DNA from: Pelomonas saccharophila_A
GTDB lineage: Bacteria > Pseudomonadota > Gammaproteobacteria > Burkholderiales > Burkholderiaceae_C
Assembly: GCF_031458095.1 (NCBI RefSeq)
Contig: NZ_JAVDXU010000001.1
Span: 2,232,001-2,296,000 of the forward strand
Reading direction: 5' to 3'
Length of the DNA stretch: 64,000 nucleotides
This document shows, in pieces, positions 7,807 to 17,032 of this stretch; the first letter of the stretch is position 1, and every line of letters starts with the position of its first letter. The position numbers and the translations under genes were made by a program. The notes beneath the pieces were generated by a model. The model was not told the DNA's origin and made no database searches. It saw only the letters and a list, made by a program, of their open reading frames with translations.

Positions 7807-10751
7807 ACCCTCGTCAGCGCCAAGTTGTTGTCGTGCGCCACGAGCTCCAGCAGTTCGGGCCACGACGATGGTGGCCTGACACCGCCGGGCAGGTTGGACG
7901 GGTCTGCCGGGGCATCGACGCTCACGAACACCCATCCGGGCCCGCTGACGGTGTCAGGAAGTTCGAGCGCCAGGGTCGCGCTGTCACGGCCGCCGATGTT
8001 GCAGGGCGCGACGCTGGACTTCACCGAAATCCATTTCAGCCCTGCCTTCACCGCTTCCTTTGAGGCTTTCGGCGCTGTCGCCGACGCCCACCACGCCCGC
8101 AGCTGTGTCTGTTCGGCGGGTTGGTCGCCGCGGTTCTGGACCTTGACGATCAGCTTGTGTCCGTCCCGGCGAAGCGACGCGGGCTCAGCATGCCAGTTGC
8201 TGCCATCAGGGCGCAGCGGCATCGGGGCATAGCCGCCGTCCTGGCGCCCACGGTCGGCGATGAACACGTCTACCGAGGGCGGCGCTCCCATCTCGTCGCT
8301 GGTGGCCGTCGGGTCGTTCGTGGCGTACAGCCCTTGCTGCTCGAAGGCCCAGCGGATCACCTTGTGCACGCGACCGCCGTGGCGCTTCATCCTGCGTTGA
8401 TCGCGGTTGAACGGCCAGGTGGCGGTGACGTTCCAGGCACCCGTGCCCAGGTCCGCCTCGATCAGCGCGCTGACGAACTGATCCGGCGTGCGCCCCGGCG
8501 CCAGGCTGTCGGGTCCCAGCAGTGAGATCCCACGCATGATGAGGTAGATGCAATAGTCCGACGCGGACAGGCGTATCTCCTCGTCCTGCGGGTTCGGCTC
8601 CGGCAAAGTTGCCACGTCGTCCTTCGGGTCGTCCGCCAGCGCTCGCGTGTCCCCTCCCAGGCTTCGGTAGAGGCGGAACAGCGAGGACGACAGGATCTGC
8701 TCACCGAAGTAGTTGTGGTGGTAACGCTCCAACGAAGCGGTGAAATCGAGCCGTGTGAGATTCCGGCAGCCACACCAGCCGTAGCCGCGCACCGCCGAGC
8801 GGCCATGGCTGCGACCCGGCACTTCGATCCAGGGGAATGTGAGATGGCGGACCTCCGCTTCCGGGTCTCGGGCCGTGGCCAATCGGGAAATCGGATCCGC
8901 CGCGATGGCGGCCAGGCCGTCACCGGCACTGTGGGCAAACGGGAACTCCAGTTCGCCCGTACTGGCGAAGGCCAGCACGTGTCCAAACTCGTGCCACGCC
9001 CACCGCGGGTCGCAGGCTACGCTGAGGTACTGCGACTTGAGCCGGCCGTCCGCACGCCCGTGGCCGTTGGCGCTCGGCACGAAGGGCAGCTTGCGGCGAT
9101 GAACCGGGTCGGCTGACCCGTACTTCACCAGCAACTGCAACGGATCGCGCGGCTTGGGCTGCGGTAGCCTGGAAACCAGGCTGGCCTCGGCATCACCCAT
9201 GAAGGGCCGCACTTCGGCATTGGGCAGCTCACCGTCCGGCGCCCAGCGCATTTCCGGCCGCACACGCTGCACGAGCGGCAGCTTGGCAAAGCGGAAATAG
9301 GACCGGGGCTCAATGCCATAGGCCAGCATGCGCGCGAACAACTCGGCTCCGCGGAGATGCGCGTCAACCGCGCCCTGCGCGTCCGATCGAAGCTCCGGGT
9401 CGGGTTCGATCGGCACGCCACGCCGGCTCTGGCTGTTCGTCTTTGAATATGCCGCGCCTGAGGCCTGCGCCGGCAATAACCCCGTCTGGGGCTGGGGCGG
9501 CGTGAGCTGGACGATCCCCGCCTTGTTGCGGGCCACTGTGCTGCCCCCCAGCAAGCTGTTCTCGCGCGTGGCGCCTCGCATCTCGAACAGCGCACCGCTG
9601 CCCACCTCGCTGAAGCGTAGCGCCTCGTCCGACGGCAGTCTGGCCAGGATGTCGTCGCGGTACGGGTCCAGGTCCACGTCGCGCAGCGTGGACCGGCGCT
9701 CGGAAAGCGTTCCTGCCGAGCCCTTGGACGCCGCGTCCTGCACAAAAGCGCGCACTCGCTTGGACGAGGTGGTGCCGGCCGCGCCGCTATTGATGTAGAA
9801 GTCGCGGTGCACCTGCACGACGCGCACCTGCTTCATTTCCCGGTCCAGCTCGAGTTCGACGCGGAAGTCGTAGGTACGCGCCCGCATCGGGCTGTCCGAT
9901 TCGCCCTGGTCAGCGCCCCTGCCCTGAGCCTTGGCTCGAGCCAAGGCTCGGGCCTGAGCCCTCGATTGCCGCCAGCGAAGCGCAAAGCCCGTCGCCATCA
10001 GGCGTGCGCGCCGTACCGCGTTCATGTCCGCCGCCTCGACGCCGGCCGGCAGGACGTATTCGAGATTGCCAATCCAGACACTTTTGCCGCAGTCCAATGC
10101 GTCGCCCACCTCCTGGCGGACCCTTTCGACGAGGCCGTAGATGTCGGCGTCGCCATCCAAGCGATCGGGTATCACGTCCAGTGGCCGGCGGGTGGTCAAA
10201 CCCGACAGCGTCACGCCGTAGATGCGTACATGGTCGGCATGCACGTGAAGAATGATGCGCAGTCCCATGTCACTGCCGGTCTGAAGCTGATGCTTCGAAA
10301 CCACGGAGCCCGCCAGGAGCACGAGCAGCCGGGGCATGGCATTCTTCGCTTCTGGACTGACCTCTTCCCGGTCCACCCAGAACGAACTCAGCGGCTTGCG
10401 CTCGAGCCGGTCTGCGGCGTCGGATGGAGCGCGCTCCCAGGTTATGGGCAGCCACGAGAAGCTGCATGGCTTCTTGGGCCGCCCGTCGGCCAGTTGGGCG
10501 AAGACCTCGGGATGGATCCACTGGTGCGCGGGGATGTCTACCGCCTCCTGAAGCGCCTTAAGGTAATTCAGGCCGATGCGCCGAAAGTCGCCATCCTTCA
10601 GTGCCTCCGTGTCCCCTCGCTCCACCCAAGGCCGCCCTGGGTGCCGCACCATGCCCACGACCTGTTCCAGGGTGAAGGGATCCACGATCTTCTCGACGTG
10701 AAACGCGGCCACGGGTGGTGCGCCATTCCGGGGGGCAAAACCATTCGTCAT
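7803..10751 (-). CDS. large protein with HEFGH zinc-metalloprotease-like motif
   Basis: About 982 residues, not recognised as a named family. A W-H-E-F-G-H motif (HExxH at 587-591) is followed 16 residues later by H-S-A-G-D (607-611) in a run like the second half of gluzincin active sites (GxxxEGxAD types). A metallopeptidase domain of about 500-700 is therefore likely, with the third ligand uncertain. Residues 1-330 hold an uncharacterised region with several Trp/His residues and an Arg/Ala-rich linker near 275-300. The C-terminal 120 residues look like a beta-rich CARDB-type domain (K-V-Q-N-R-G-D-Q-P-A motif). No signal peptide is seen. The ATG at 10751 is preferred because GGGAG lies eight bases upstream; an ATG at 10766 is in frame. 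It overlaps the convergent PAP2-like gene by four bases. Confidence 0.75.
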   Translation of the reverse strand: MTNGFAPRNGAPPVAAFHVEKIVDPFTLEQVVGMVRHPGRPWVERGDTEALKDGDFRRIGLNYLKALQEAVDIPAHQWIHPEVFAQLADGRPKKPCSFSWLPITWERAPSDAADRLERKPLSSFWVDREEVSPEAKNAMPRLLVLLAGSVVSKHQLQTGSDMGLRIILHVHADHVRIYGVTLSGLTTRRPLDVIPDRLDGDADIYGLVERVRQEVGDALDCGKSVWIGNLEYVLPAGVEAADMNAVRRARLMATGFALRWRQSRAQARALARAKAQGRGADQGESDSPMRARTYDFRVELELDREMKQVRVVQVHRDFYINSGAAGTTSSKRVRAFVQDAASKGSAGTLSERRSTLRDVDLDPYRDDILARLPSDEALRFSEVGSGALFEMRGATRENSLLGGSTVARNKAGIVQLTPPQPQTGLLPAQASGAAYSKTNSQSRRGVPIEPDPELRSDAQGAVDAHLRGAELFARMLAYGIEPRSYFRFAKLPLVQRVRPEMRWAPDGELPNAEVRPFMGDAEASLVSRLPQPKPRDPLQLLVKYGSADPVHRRKLPFVPSANGHGRADGRLKSQYLSVACDPRWAWHEFGHVLAFASTGELEFPFAHSAGDGLAAIAADPISRLATARDPEAEVRHLTFPWIEVPGRSHGRSAVRGYGWCGCRNLTRLDFTASLERYHHNYFGEQILSSSLFRLYRSLGGDTRALADDPKDDVATLPEPNPQDEEIRLSASDYCIYLIMRGISLLGPDSLAPGRTPDQFVSALIEADLGTGAWNVTATWPFNRDQRRMKRHGGRVHKVIRWAFEQQGLYATNDPTATSDEMGAPPSVDVFIADRGRQDGGYAPMPLRPDGSNWHAEPASLRRDGHKLIVKVQNRGDQPAEQTQLRAWWASATAPKASKEAVKAGLKWISVKSSVAPCNIGGRDSATLALELPDTVSGPGWVFVSVDAPADPSNLPGGVRPPSSWPELLELVAHDNNLALTRV

Positions 10752-10801
10752 ACACGTCTCCCTCATTCACCTTCACTTGCAATTAGCAACGTTTAGAGCT
10801 G

Positions 10802-10820
10802 CCTTAGCAACCGCCTAAGG
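10802..10820. promoter_or_regulatory. inverted repeat in divergent promoter region
   Basis: CCTTAG and CTAAGG face each other across seven bases. They lie in the unusually AT-rich 120-base gap between the HEFGH protein gene (minus) and the first PAS-like/LuxR gene (plus). A second small palindrome, TTGC-aatta-GCAA, lies just to the left. This could be an operator for one of the adjacent regulators. No clear -35/-10 pair was assigned. Confidence 0.35.
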
Positions 10821-10872
10821 ATTATTTGGGGCTCGCGGCCGAGACTGCATGCACAACTCGTAGGAGGACAGC

Positions 10873-11628
10873 ATGCTCGATTCGATAGCAAGAACCGAAG
10901 GTCTGACGGCATCGACCGTCGGTTTCCGCCAGCCCCGCCCCGCGCTGACCTCCGCCCCAGCCCGGGCGCATCAGGACACGGCCCCGGTCCGCCTGGACGC
11001 CTCGGAATTCACCGAGATCCTGGAGGAACTCGATACCGGCGTCATCGTCTGCAGCGAGACGGGTCGGCTGGCTCAGGCCAACAACGTGGCCCGGCGCGAA
11101 CTGCTCAGGGGCCAGCCGCTGGCCGTCGACGACACGGGCCTGCTCTACCTCGCCGAGGGCGCACAGGGAGCGCTGCGTCAGTGGCAGGCCGCGCTGCGCG
11201 CCGCCACGCTGTCCCACCATCGCCAGATGCTGGCGCTGAGCGACGGGCCGCAGCGGCTGATGGTCTCGGTCATGCCGCTGGGGCGGCAGGGTCGCTGGGC
11301 CCTGGTGATGCTGGGCCGCCGCCAGCCCGCCCCGGATCTGGCCGTGGAAATGCTCGGCAGCCTCTACGCACTGACCAGCGCCGAGCAGCAGGTCCTCGTT
11401 GGCCTGCTGGCCGGCCAACGCGTCGAGGCCATTGCCTGCGAACGCGGCGTCACGGTGGCGACGCTGCGATCCCAGGTCGGCTCGCTGCGCGAGAAGCTCG
11501 GCGCCGCCCGCCTGGAAGACCTGGTACGCCTGGCCGCCGGACTGCCGCCGATGAGCAGCGTGTTGCGCAGCCCGCCGCTGTGGGCAGACGCCCGGTCGCC
11601 CGACGGCGGCCAGGCGCGCGCGGCATGA
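10873..11628 (+). CDS. PAS-like / LuxR-type transcriptional regulator
   Basis: 251 residues. Residues about 45-150 resemble a degenerate PAS fold (L-D-T-G-V-I-V-C-S-E-T-G-R-L-A-Q-A-N). The C-terminal part has a LuxR helix-turn-helix beginning A-L-T-S-A-E-Q-Q-V-L and ending around residue 225. There is no receiver domain. GGAGGA lies five bases before the ATG. It is divergent from the HEFGH protein gene and followed 84 bases later by a second gene of the same architecture, so the two probably arose by duplication or act together on the neighbouring island. Confidence 0.8.
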   Translation: MLDSIARTEGLTASTVGFRQPRPALTSAPARAHQDTAPVRLDASEFTEILEELDTGVIVCSETGRLAQANNVARRELLRGQPLAVDDTGLLYLAEGAQGALRQWQAALRAATLSHHRQMLALSDGPQRLMVSVMPLGRQGRWALVMLGRRQPAPDLAVEMLGSLYALTSAEQQVLVGLLAGQRVEAIACERGVTVATLRSQVGSLREKLGAARLEDLVRLAAGLPPMSSVLRSPPLWADARSPDGGQARAA

Positions 11629-11712
11629 CCCAGGCCTGCGAACCCAACACCTTCATCGTCACGACCCACGGGATTGAAGCCCTTCCAACGTGCACTCGCC
11701 TCAGGGGGCCCC

Positions 11713-12345
11713 ATGCTGCAAGCCATCCACTCCGACATTTCCAGCCGTCCGCCCGGATTCCATGCCCAGCCGCATCTCGTGCTGGCCGCCCTGCCCCAGC
11801 CGCTGCTGGTGCTACTGCCCGACCGGCGCCTGCTGTTTGCCAATGCCAGTGCCGAGCATCTGCTGGCCGACAACCTGGGGCAGGAGCGTGCAGGTCATCT
11901 GATGCGTCTGGGCCAGCTGGACGCGCCGCACCTGGCGGAGGTGCTGGCGCTCGCCGCGGCAGGCTCCTCGTCTCGCACGGGCCTGTGGTTCACGCCCAGC
12001 CTGACCACCGGCTGGCTGCACGCCGCGCCGCTGCCACCAGCCATTGCCCTGGCGTCGGACTGGCCCCTGCCCTGCGTGCTGGTGGCCGTGCATCTCGACC
12101 AGCCGGGCCTGACCCAGGCGGCCCGCATCGATGCGTTGACGCGCCAATGCCGGCTCAGTCAGGCCGAACGCCACGTCCTGATGCTGTTGGCCGACGGTGA
12201 GCCGGTGGACGCCACCTCGCGCCACCTGGGCCTGTGCGTCAGCACGGTGCGCAGCCATGTGCGCAACCTGCTGGGCAAGACGCAGGCGCCGACGCTGATG
12301 CAACTGCTGCGCTGGGTCGGCAGCGGCCAGGCGCTGCCCCATTGA
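11713..12345 (+). CDS. PAS-like / LuxR-type transcriptional regulator, second copy
   Basis: About 210 residues with the same plan as the preceding gene. A PAS-like N-terminal part (L-P-Q-P-L-L-V-L-L-P-D-R-R-L-L-F-A-N-A-S-A) is followed by a LuxR helix-turn-helix (L-S-Q-A-E-R-H-V-L-M-L-L ... V-S-T-V-R-S-H-V-R-N-L-L). The ATG at 11713 follows an AGGGGG run; an in-frame TTG at 11674 would add 13 residues. It lacks a receiver domain. The target is unknown, but the flanking HEFGH/PAP2 island is the nearest candidate. Confidence 0.75.
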   Translation: MLQAIHSDISSRPPGFHAQPHLVLAALPQPLLVLLPDRRLLFANASAEHLLADNLGQERAGHLMRLGQLDAPHLAEVLALAAAGSSSRTGLWFTPSLTTGWLHAAPLPPAIALASDWPLPCVLVAVHLDQPGLTQAARIDALTRQCRLSQAERHVLMLLADGEPVDATSRHLGLCVSTVRSHVRNLLGKTQAPTLMQLLRWVGSGQALPH

Positions 12346-12551
12346 CGTGAGGGAGGATCGGCCGGATGGCCGATGGCAGCGGGCGCCGGGCATGGACGCA
12401 GCGCAGCAACAGACGGCGCCATCGCGCCGCCAAACAAGGCTCAGGGGGCTGCTCATGCTGCGCACCAGTCCCATCCCGGCGCCCGCACAGGCCGGCTACC
12501 TGCCCGGCCGCGCGAGCGGCGCGCAGCTGCTGCCGAACTGAAGCCGCGGAC
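12346..12551. other. intergenic gap between a LuxR gene and hslU
   Basis: A 206-base gap between convergent genes. It contains only short GC-rich open frames. One ATG-started 28-codon frame at about 12456 follows an AGGGGG run much like the one before the second LuxR gene, which may be a remnant of duplication. I see no terminator hairpin with a T-tract and no convincing gene. Confidence 0.4.
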
Positions 12552-13865
12552 CTAAAGGATGAAGCGGCTCAGATCCTCGTTCGCAGCCAGGGCCGCGAGC
12601 TTGGCGTTGACCGCTGCCGCATCCAGCGACACCGTCTGACCCGAGTTGCGCGGCGCGTCGAAGCTGATCTCGTCGAGCAACCTCTCCATCACCGTCGCCA
12701 GCCGCCGCGCGCCGATGTTCTCGGTGCGTTCATTGACCTCGAAGGCGATCTCCGCGAGGCGGCGGATGGCCTCGGGCTGCAGGTCCAGCGTGACACCCTC
12801 GGTGGCCAGCAAGGCCTGGTATTGCTTGACGAGGCTGGCGTGGGTGCTGGTCAGGATGGCTTCGAAATCGGCCACCGACAGCGAGTCCAGCTCGACGCGG
12901 ATGGGCAGCCGCCCCTGCAGCTCGGGAATGAGGTCGCTGGGCTTGGCGAGGTGAAAGGCGCCGCTGGCGATGAAGAGGATGTGGTCGGTCTTGACGAGGC
13001 CGTATTTCGTCGACACCGTCGTGCCCTCGACCAGCGGCAGCAGGTCGCGCTGCACGCCCTGGCGGGACACTTCAGCGCCGCCGTGTTCGTTGCGCGAGGC
13101 CACCTTGTCGATCTCGTCGATGAAGACGATGCCCATCTCCTGGGCATTGACCAGGGCCGCCGCGCGGATCTCTTCCTCGTTGACGAGCTTGGCCGCCTCC
13201 TCGTCGACGAGCAGCTTCATCGCCTCGGCGATCTTGAGCTTGCGCGTCTTCTTCTGGTTGCCGCCGAACTGGCTGAACATGCCCTTCAACTGCTCGGCCA
13301 TGTCCTCCATGCCGGGCTGGTTGCCGAAGGGCGTCAGCACCTCCAGGCTGGGCCTGGGCGCCAGCAGGTCGAGCTCGATGTCCTTGTCGTCGAGCTGGCC
13401 CTCGCGCAGGCGCTTGCGAAAGCTCTGGCGCGTGGCGTTATCGGCCTCAGAGCCCGGCACCAGCACGTCCAGGATGCGGTCCTCGGCCGCGTCCTCGGCG
13501 CGCGTCTGGCAGCGGCGCATGGCCACTTCGCGCTCCTGCTTGACGGCCATCTCGACGAGGTCGCGCACGATGGAGTCCACGTCCTTGCCGACGTAGCCGA
13601 CCTCGGTGAACTTGGTCGCCTCGACCTTGATGAAGGGCGCGCCGGCCAGCTTGGCCAGGCGACGCGCGATCTCGGTCTTGCCGACGCCGGTCGGCCCGAT
13701 CATCAGGATGTTCTTGGGCGTGATCTCGCCGCGCAGCTTCTCGTCGACGCGCTGGCGGCGCCAGCGGTTGCGCATGGCGATGGCGACGGCACGCTTGGCG
13801 GCCTGCTGGCCGACGATGTGGCGGTCCAGTTCGGAGACGATTTCCTGCGGCGTCATGGAGCTCAT
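12552..13865 (-). CDS. hslU: ATP-dependent protease ATPase subunit HslU
   Basis: AAA+ unfoldase of the HslUV (ClpYQ) protease, 437 residues. The Walker A G-P-T-G-V-G-K-T and the G-Y-V-G-K-D pore loop are present, as are Walker B F-I-D-E-I-D and the sensor motifs near the C-terminus (E-N-I-G-A-R-R-L). The C-terminus D-L-S-R-F-I-L is the conserved tail that docks into HslV. Its ATG overlaps the hslV stop by four bases (ATGA), showing translational coupling. Confidence 0.97.
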   Translation of the reverse strand: MSSMTPQEIVSELDRHIVGQQAAKRAVAIAMRNRWRRQRVDEKLRGEITPKNILMIGPTGVGKTEIARRLAKLAGAPFIKVEATKFTEVGYVGKDVDSIVRDLVEMAVKQEREVAMRRCQTRAEDAAEDRILDVLVPGSEADNATRQSFRKRLREGQLDDKDIELDLLAPRPSLEVLTPFGNQPGMEDMAEQLKGMFSQFGGNQKKTRKLKIAEAMKLLVDEEAAKLVNEEEIRAAALVNAQEMGIVFIDEIDKVASRNEHGGAEVSRQGVQRDLLPLVEGTTVSTKYGLVKTDHILFIASGAFHLAKPSDLIPELQGRLPIRVELDSLSVADFEAILTSTHASLVKQYQALLATEGVTLDLQPEAIRRLAEIAFEVNERTENIGARRLATVMERLLDEISFDAPRNSGQTVSLDAAAVNAKLAALAANEDLSRFIL

Positions 13866-14428
13866 TCCAGAACCTCCAGCGTGTGGTTCTGGTTGGTGTA
13901 GATGCAGATCTCGCCGGCAATCTCCAGCGACCGCTTGACGATGTCGGTGGCGCTCAGCTCGGTGTGGTTCAGCAGGGCCTTGGCCGCGGCCTGGGCATAG
14001 GCCCCGCCCGAGCCGATGGCGACGATGCCCTGCTCGGGTTCCAGCACATCGCCGTTGCCGGTGATGATGAGGGAGGCGGTCTTGTCGGCCACGGCCAGCA
14101 TGGCCTCCAGGCGGCGCAGCACGCGGTCGGTGCGCCAGTCGCGGGTCAACTCGACGGCGGCGCGCACCAGATGACCCTGGTGCTTCTCCAGCTTGGCCTC
14201 GAAGCGCTCGAACAGCGTGAAGGCGTCTGCCGTGGCGCCCGCAAAGCCCGCGAGGACCTGGTCGCGGTAGAGCTTGCGCACCTTGCGCGCACTGGCCTTG
14301 ACGATGGTGTTGCCCAGCGTCACCTGGCCGTCGCCGCCGATGGCGACCTGCCAGCCGGTGGGGGTCTGGCGGCGCACCGAGACTATGGTGGTGCCGTGAT
14401 AGACGGCGGAAGAGGAGTCGGAAGACAT
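13862..14428 (-). CDS. hslV: ATP-dependent protease proteolytic subunit HslV
   Basis: Threonine peptidase of the HslUV protease, about 188 residues. The catalytic Thr lies in the Y-H-G-T-T-I-V-S-V-R-R context, so about a dozen N-terminal residues must be removed to expose it, as in other betaproteobacterial HslV. G-G-D-G-Q-V-T-L-G and the G-S-G-G-x-Y-A-x-A-A motif are present. The ATG at 14428 has GGAG seven bases upstream; the frame extends further upstream without support. It is first in the hslV-hslU operon. Confidence 0.96.
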   Translation of the reverse strand: MSSDSSSAVYHGTTIVSVRRQTPTGWQVAIGGDGQVTLGNTIVKASARKVRKLYRDQVLAGFAGATADAFTLFERFEAKLEKHQGHLVRAAVELTRDWRTDRVLRRLEAMLAVADKTASLIITGNGDVLEPEQGIVAIGSGGAYAQAAAKALLNHTELSATDIVKRSLEIAGEICIYTNQNHTLEVLE

Positions 14429-14466
14429 AGAGGCTCCAGATAAGGCCCGGGAGCCGCGGTGCAAGA

Positions 14467-16218
14467 TCAGTTGATCCGCACTTTCACTTTGGCGTGCTCG
14501 TTGATGCCCATCGCGCCGAAGAACAGCGCGACGAGGCGGTGGGCGTCGTTGAAGACCACCGAGCGGTTCTCGCTGCGGCGCTGCAGCACCCAGTTGAGCA
14601 GGTCGCCGGCGGCCATGAAGTCCAGGCGGATCAGCTTGGTGCAGGAGATGTTGATGAGGCTGGCTTCGCCGACTTCGGCGGACAGCCCGCGCAGGTTGTC
14701 GGAGATATCGCCGCTGAGCTGACCCATCAGCTCGAGCTGGGCCACGCTGGCCTCGGCCACGCTGGTGTCCAGGAAGGTCGACTGGGCCTCACTCTGCATG
14801 GTGCTGGTCGCGGGGCTGTTGGTCGAAGAGCCTTCTCCGCCGATGCGCACGCGGCACTTGGCGCGCTCCCAGGACGGCGGCGAGACCTCGTAGGTCACGC
14901 AGTAGTCGATGGCCGCCTCGTCGAACTGGTCGGGCCGGTTGGCCAGGCGCAGGGCTTCAAGGCGCAGCATCCACAGGGCCGGGTCGGTGTCGCGTTCGCC
15001 GACGGGGGCCATTTCCTTGAGCTGGTTCAGGAAGCGGTCGCCGCCGACCCAGCGCTGGTCGACCTGCTGGTTCGCCCAGTGGCGGAACAGCTGGCGCAGC
15101 TGGATGGCGGCATCGATCTCGACGCCGTCCGCCACGCCCCAGTCGAAGACCCAGGGCATGGGCAAGGTCTCGCTGCGCTTTTGCAGGATGGCCACGTCCT
15201 CGGCGGTCACGGTAGAGGGCGCCGTCCAGCTGACCTGGCTGGCCTTGGCCATGGGCGAGCGGTTGGACTGGCGTGTGGACTCGGCCACCAGCTTGGGCAT
15301 GGAGAACCATTGCGGCGCCGACAGGCCGAACTGCTGGGCGTACTCGACGGCCAGCACCTCGAACTTGCCCTGGGCACCGGTGGCACGGTAGTGGTCGAAC
15401 AGCACCAGCCAGGTCTCGCCGTGCAGATTGCGGCTGCCGCCCGGGCGCACCAGCTCGGTCAGCGCGCGTTCGCTGTTCTCGTAGTCGGCGTTGGCGAAGG
15501 CGATGACGGCCTCATCGAGCTCGGGGTCGTGCACGACCTCCTGCACCTCGACATCGGGCGTGGATTCGGCCAGCGTGAAGGACAGCGGCATGTCCAGCGG
15601 CGGCAGGTCGGGCAGGCGGCTGGGCGGCGAGTCGGACAGGGGCGGGATGGCCGCGCCCATGGTCACGGCCGCTGGCGGCGTCGGCGCCTGCAGGCGCTCC
15701 ACCTCGCGCGGCGTCGAGAACTCGCTGACGCGGCCGCCATCGGCAGACGGCGGCGCCGTGACGGTGGTCGAAAAAGCCGCCGGCCGCGTGCTGGTCTCGA
15801 AGAAACCGGGCTGCTGCTTGGGCACGGCCTGCGTCGTCGCAAAGCTCTCGCCCACCATTTGCTGCTCGATCTCGTCGATCTTGGCCTTCACGCCCAGGTC
15901 GATCTTGGAGTTGGGCTCGCTGATGCGCTCGTCGTCGCCCAGTTTGGACGGCTGCGAGGCCAGGGCGGCGAGCTGCTCGGGCGTCAGGCCCTCGCGGCGG
16001 ATGCGGCGCAGCATGTCGAGCTCGCGCTTGCGCACGAAGTCGTTGCGGCGCTTGCGCTCCACCATGGCGCGCAGTTCAGCCTTGGCCAGGTCGCCCTCGG
16101 GGTCGTCCTGGCGGGAATTGATCTCGGACCAGTCCGTCGTCGGGTTGGCGACGAAGCGCGCAACCTTGCGGAAGAAGCTGTCGCCTTCCTTCGGGTCTGC
16201 GGGCTTGGAGTCGGACAT
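14467..16218 (-). CDS. STAS-domain-like hypothetical protein
   Basis: About 583 residues. The N-terminal 130 residues are charged and helical, a Pro/Ser/Thr-rich linker follows (about 135-235), and the C-terminal half is folded. The last 100 residues resemble a STAS (anti-sigma-antagonist-like) domain, including S-C-T-K-L-I-R-L-D-F-M-A-A-G-D-L-L-N. No membrane segment or enzyme motif is visible. An ATG at 16218 is preferred over a GTG at 16224; neither has a strong ribosome binding site. It lies just upstream of hslV and downstream of dksA on the same strand, an arrangement I associate with other Burkholderiales. The function is unknown. Confidence 0.8.
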   Translation of the reverse strand: MSDSKPADPKEGDSFFRKVARFVANPTTDWSEINSRQDDPEGDLAKAELRAMVERKRRNDFVRKRELDMLRRIRREGLTPEQLAALASQPSKLGDDERISEPNSKIDLGVKAKIDEIEQQMVGESFATTQAVPKQQPGFFETSTRPAAFSTTVTAPPSADGGRVSEFSTPREVERLQAPTPPAAVTMGAAIPPLSDSPPSRLPDLPPLDMPLSFTLAESTPDVEVQEVVHDPELDEAVIAFANADYENSERALTELVRPGGSRNLHGETWLVLFDHYRATGAQGKFEVLAVEYAQQFGLSAPQWFSMPKLVAESTRQSNRSPMAKASQVSWTAPSTVTAEDVAILQKRSETLPMPWVFDWGVADGVEIDAAIQLRQLFRHWANQQVDQRWVGGDRFLNQLKEMAPVGERDTDPALWMLRLEALRLANRPDQFDEAAIDYCVTYEVSPPSWERAKCRVRIGGEGSSTNSPATSTMQSEAQSTFLDTSVAEASVAQLELMGQLSGDISDNLRGLSAEVGEASLINISCTKLIRLDFMAAGDLLNWVLQRRSENRSVVFNDAHRLVALFFGAMGINEHAKVKVRIN

Positions 16219-16236
16219 GGTCACGGGGTGAGGGTA

Positions 16237-16875
16237 TCAGTCCCCGAACATCTTCTGCTTGAGCTCGCGGCGCTGTTGCGCTTCGAGCGACAGCGTCGCG
16301 GTCGGGCGGGCGATCAAACGGCCCAGCCCGATAGGTTCGCCGGTTTCGTCGCAATAGCCATAGTCGCCACTGTCCAGACGTGCGATGGATTGCACGATCT
16401 TCTTCAGCAGCTTGCGCTCGCGGTCACGGGTGCGCAGCTCGAGGGCATGTTCTTCCTCGATGGTGGCGCGGTCGGCCGGGTCGGGGACGATGGTCGTGTC
16501 CTCGCGCAGATGCTCGGTCGTCTCGCCCGCGTTGGACAACACGCCGTCCTTCAGCTCGGTGAGCTTGGCGCGGAAGAACTCGATCTGCTTCGCATTCATG
16601 TACTCCGAGTCCGGCATGGCCAGGACTTCGGCGTCGGTCAGCTCGGCGCCCGATTTGGTCTTCCAGGCATTGGCCAGCTTGGGGTCGCCCTTGGCGGCCA
16701 CACGCGGCGTCTCGTCGACATGGGCGCCTGCGCCACGCGCGGGCGGTTTCGGCGGAGCGAAACGGTCGGCAAACCGATTGGCTGGCGCCGGAGCCTCCAG
16801 CATGGCGACGTCCGCGCCGACGTCGGTTTTCTTCGCACCCTTGGGGGCGGTTTTGGGGGCCGTGGTCTTGCTCAC
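16237..16875 (-). CDS. dksA: RNA polymerase-binding transcription factor DksA
   Basis: About 212 residues. DksA acts with ppGpp at the RNA polymerase secondary channel. The coiled-coil tip D-P-A-D-R-A-T-x-E-E-E with its two acidic residues is intact. The C-terminal globule is D-Y-G-Y-C175-D-E-T-G-E-P-I-G ... R-P-T-A-T-L-S-L-E-A. Only one of the four zinc-finger cysteines remains, so the fold is probably zinc-independent. The N-terminal 70 residues are a Lys/Ala/Pro-rich extension absent from E. coli DksA. The GTG at 16875 was chosen because GAGGAG lies six bases upstream; longer in-frame starts exist at about 16899 and 16929. It lies downstream of the COG0523 GTPase on the same strand. Confidence 0.93.
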   Translation of the reverse strand: MSKTTAPKTAPKGAKKTDVGADVAMLEAPAPANRFADRFAPPKPPARGAGAHVDETPRVAAKGDPKLANAWKTKSGAELTDAEVLAMPDSEYMNAKQIEFFRAKLTELKDGVLSNAGETTEHLREDTTIVPDPADRATIEEEHALELRTRDRERKLLKKIVQSIARLDSGDYGYCDETGEPIGLGRLIARPTATLSLEAQQRRELKQKMFGD

Positions 16876-17032
16876 TGTCTTCTCCTCGCTCAGGGCTTGC
16901 ATCGGCGCGGTGTCAGACCTTGATCCCACTGCTTTTCAGCCGGCTGCCCAATTTTGAGCGCGGCGGATTGTAGCCATGCGGATTCGTCGGTCTGTAGCCC
17001 CCCGGAAACGGGGTCTCCGGAGGTCAAAAACA

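Noticed and set aside
12347..12541. 64-codon open frame after the second LuxR gene
   Set aside because: It has no ribosome binding site and no recognisable product; kept only as a gap note.
12366..13901. Long open frame on the plus strand opposite hslU
   Set aside because: It is a high-GC shadow: low-complexity Arg/Ala/Gly/His-rich translation with no family features, opposite a certain gene.
14494..16923. 809-codon open frame opposite the STAS-like gene and dksA
   Set aside because: Shadow of two real genes; composition is typical of antisense frames in GC-rich DNA.
16995..17015. Terminator hairpin between the COG0523 gene and dksA
   Set aside because: A CCCCG/CGGGG hairpin is present, but no T-tract follows on the minus strand.
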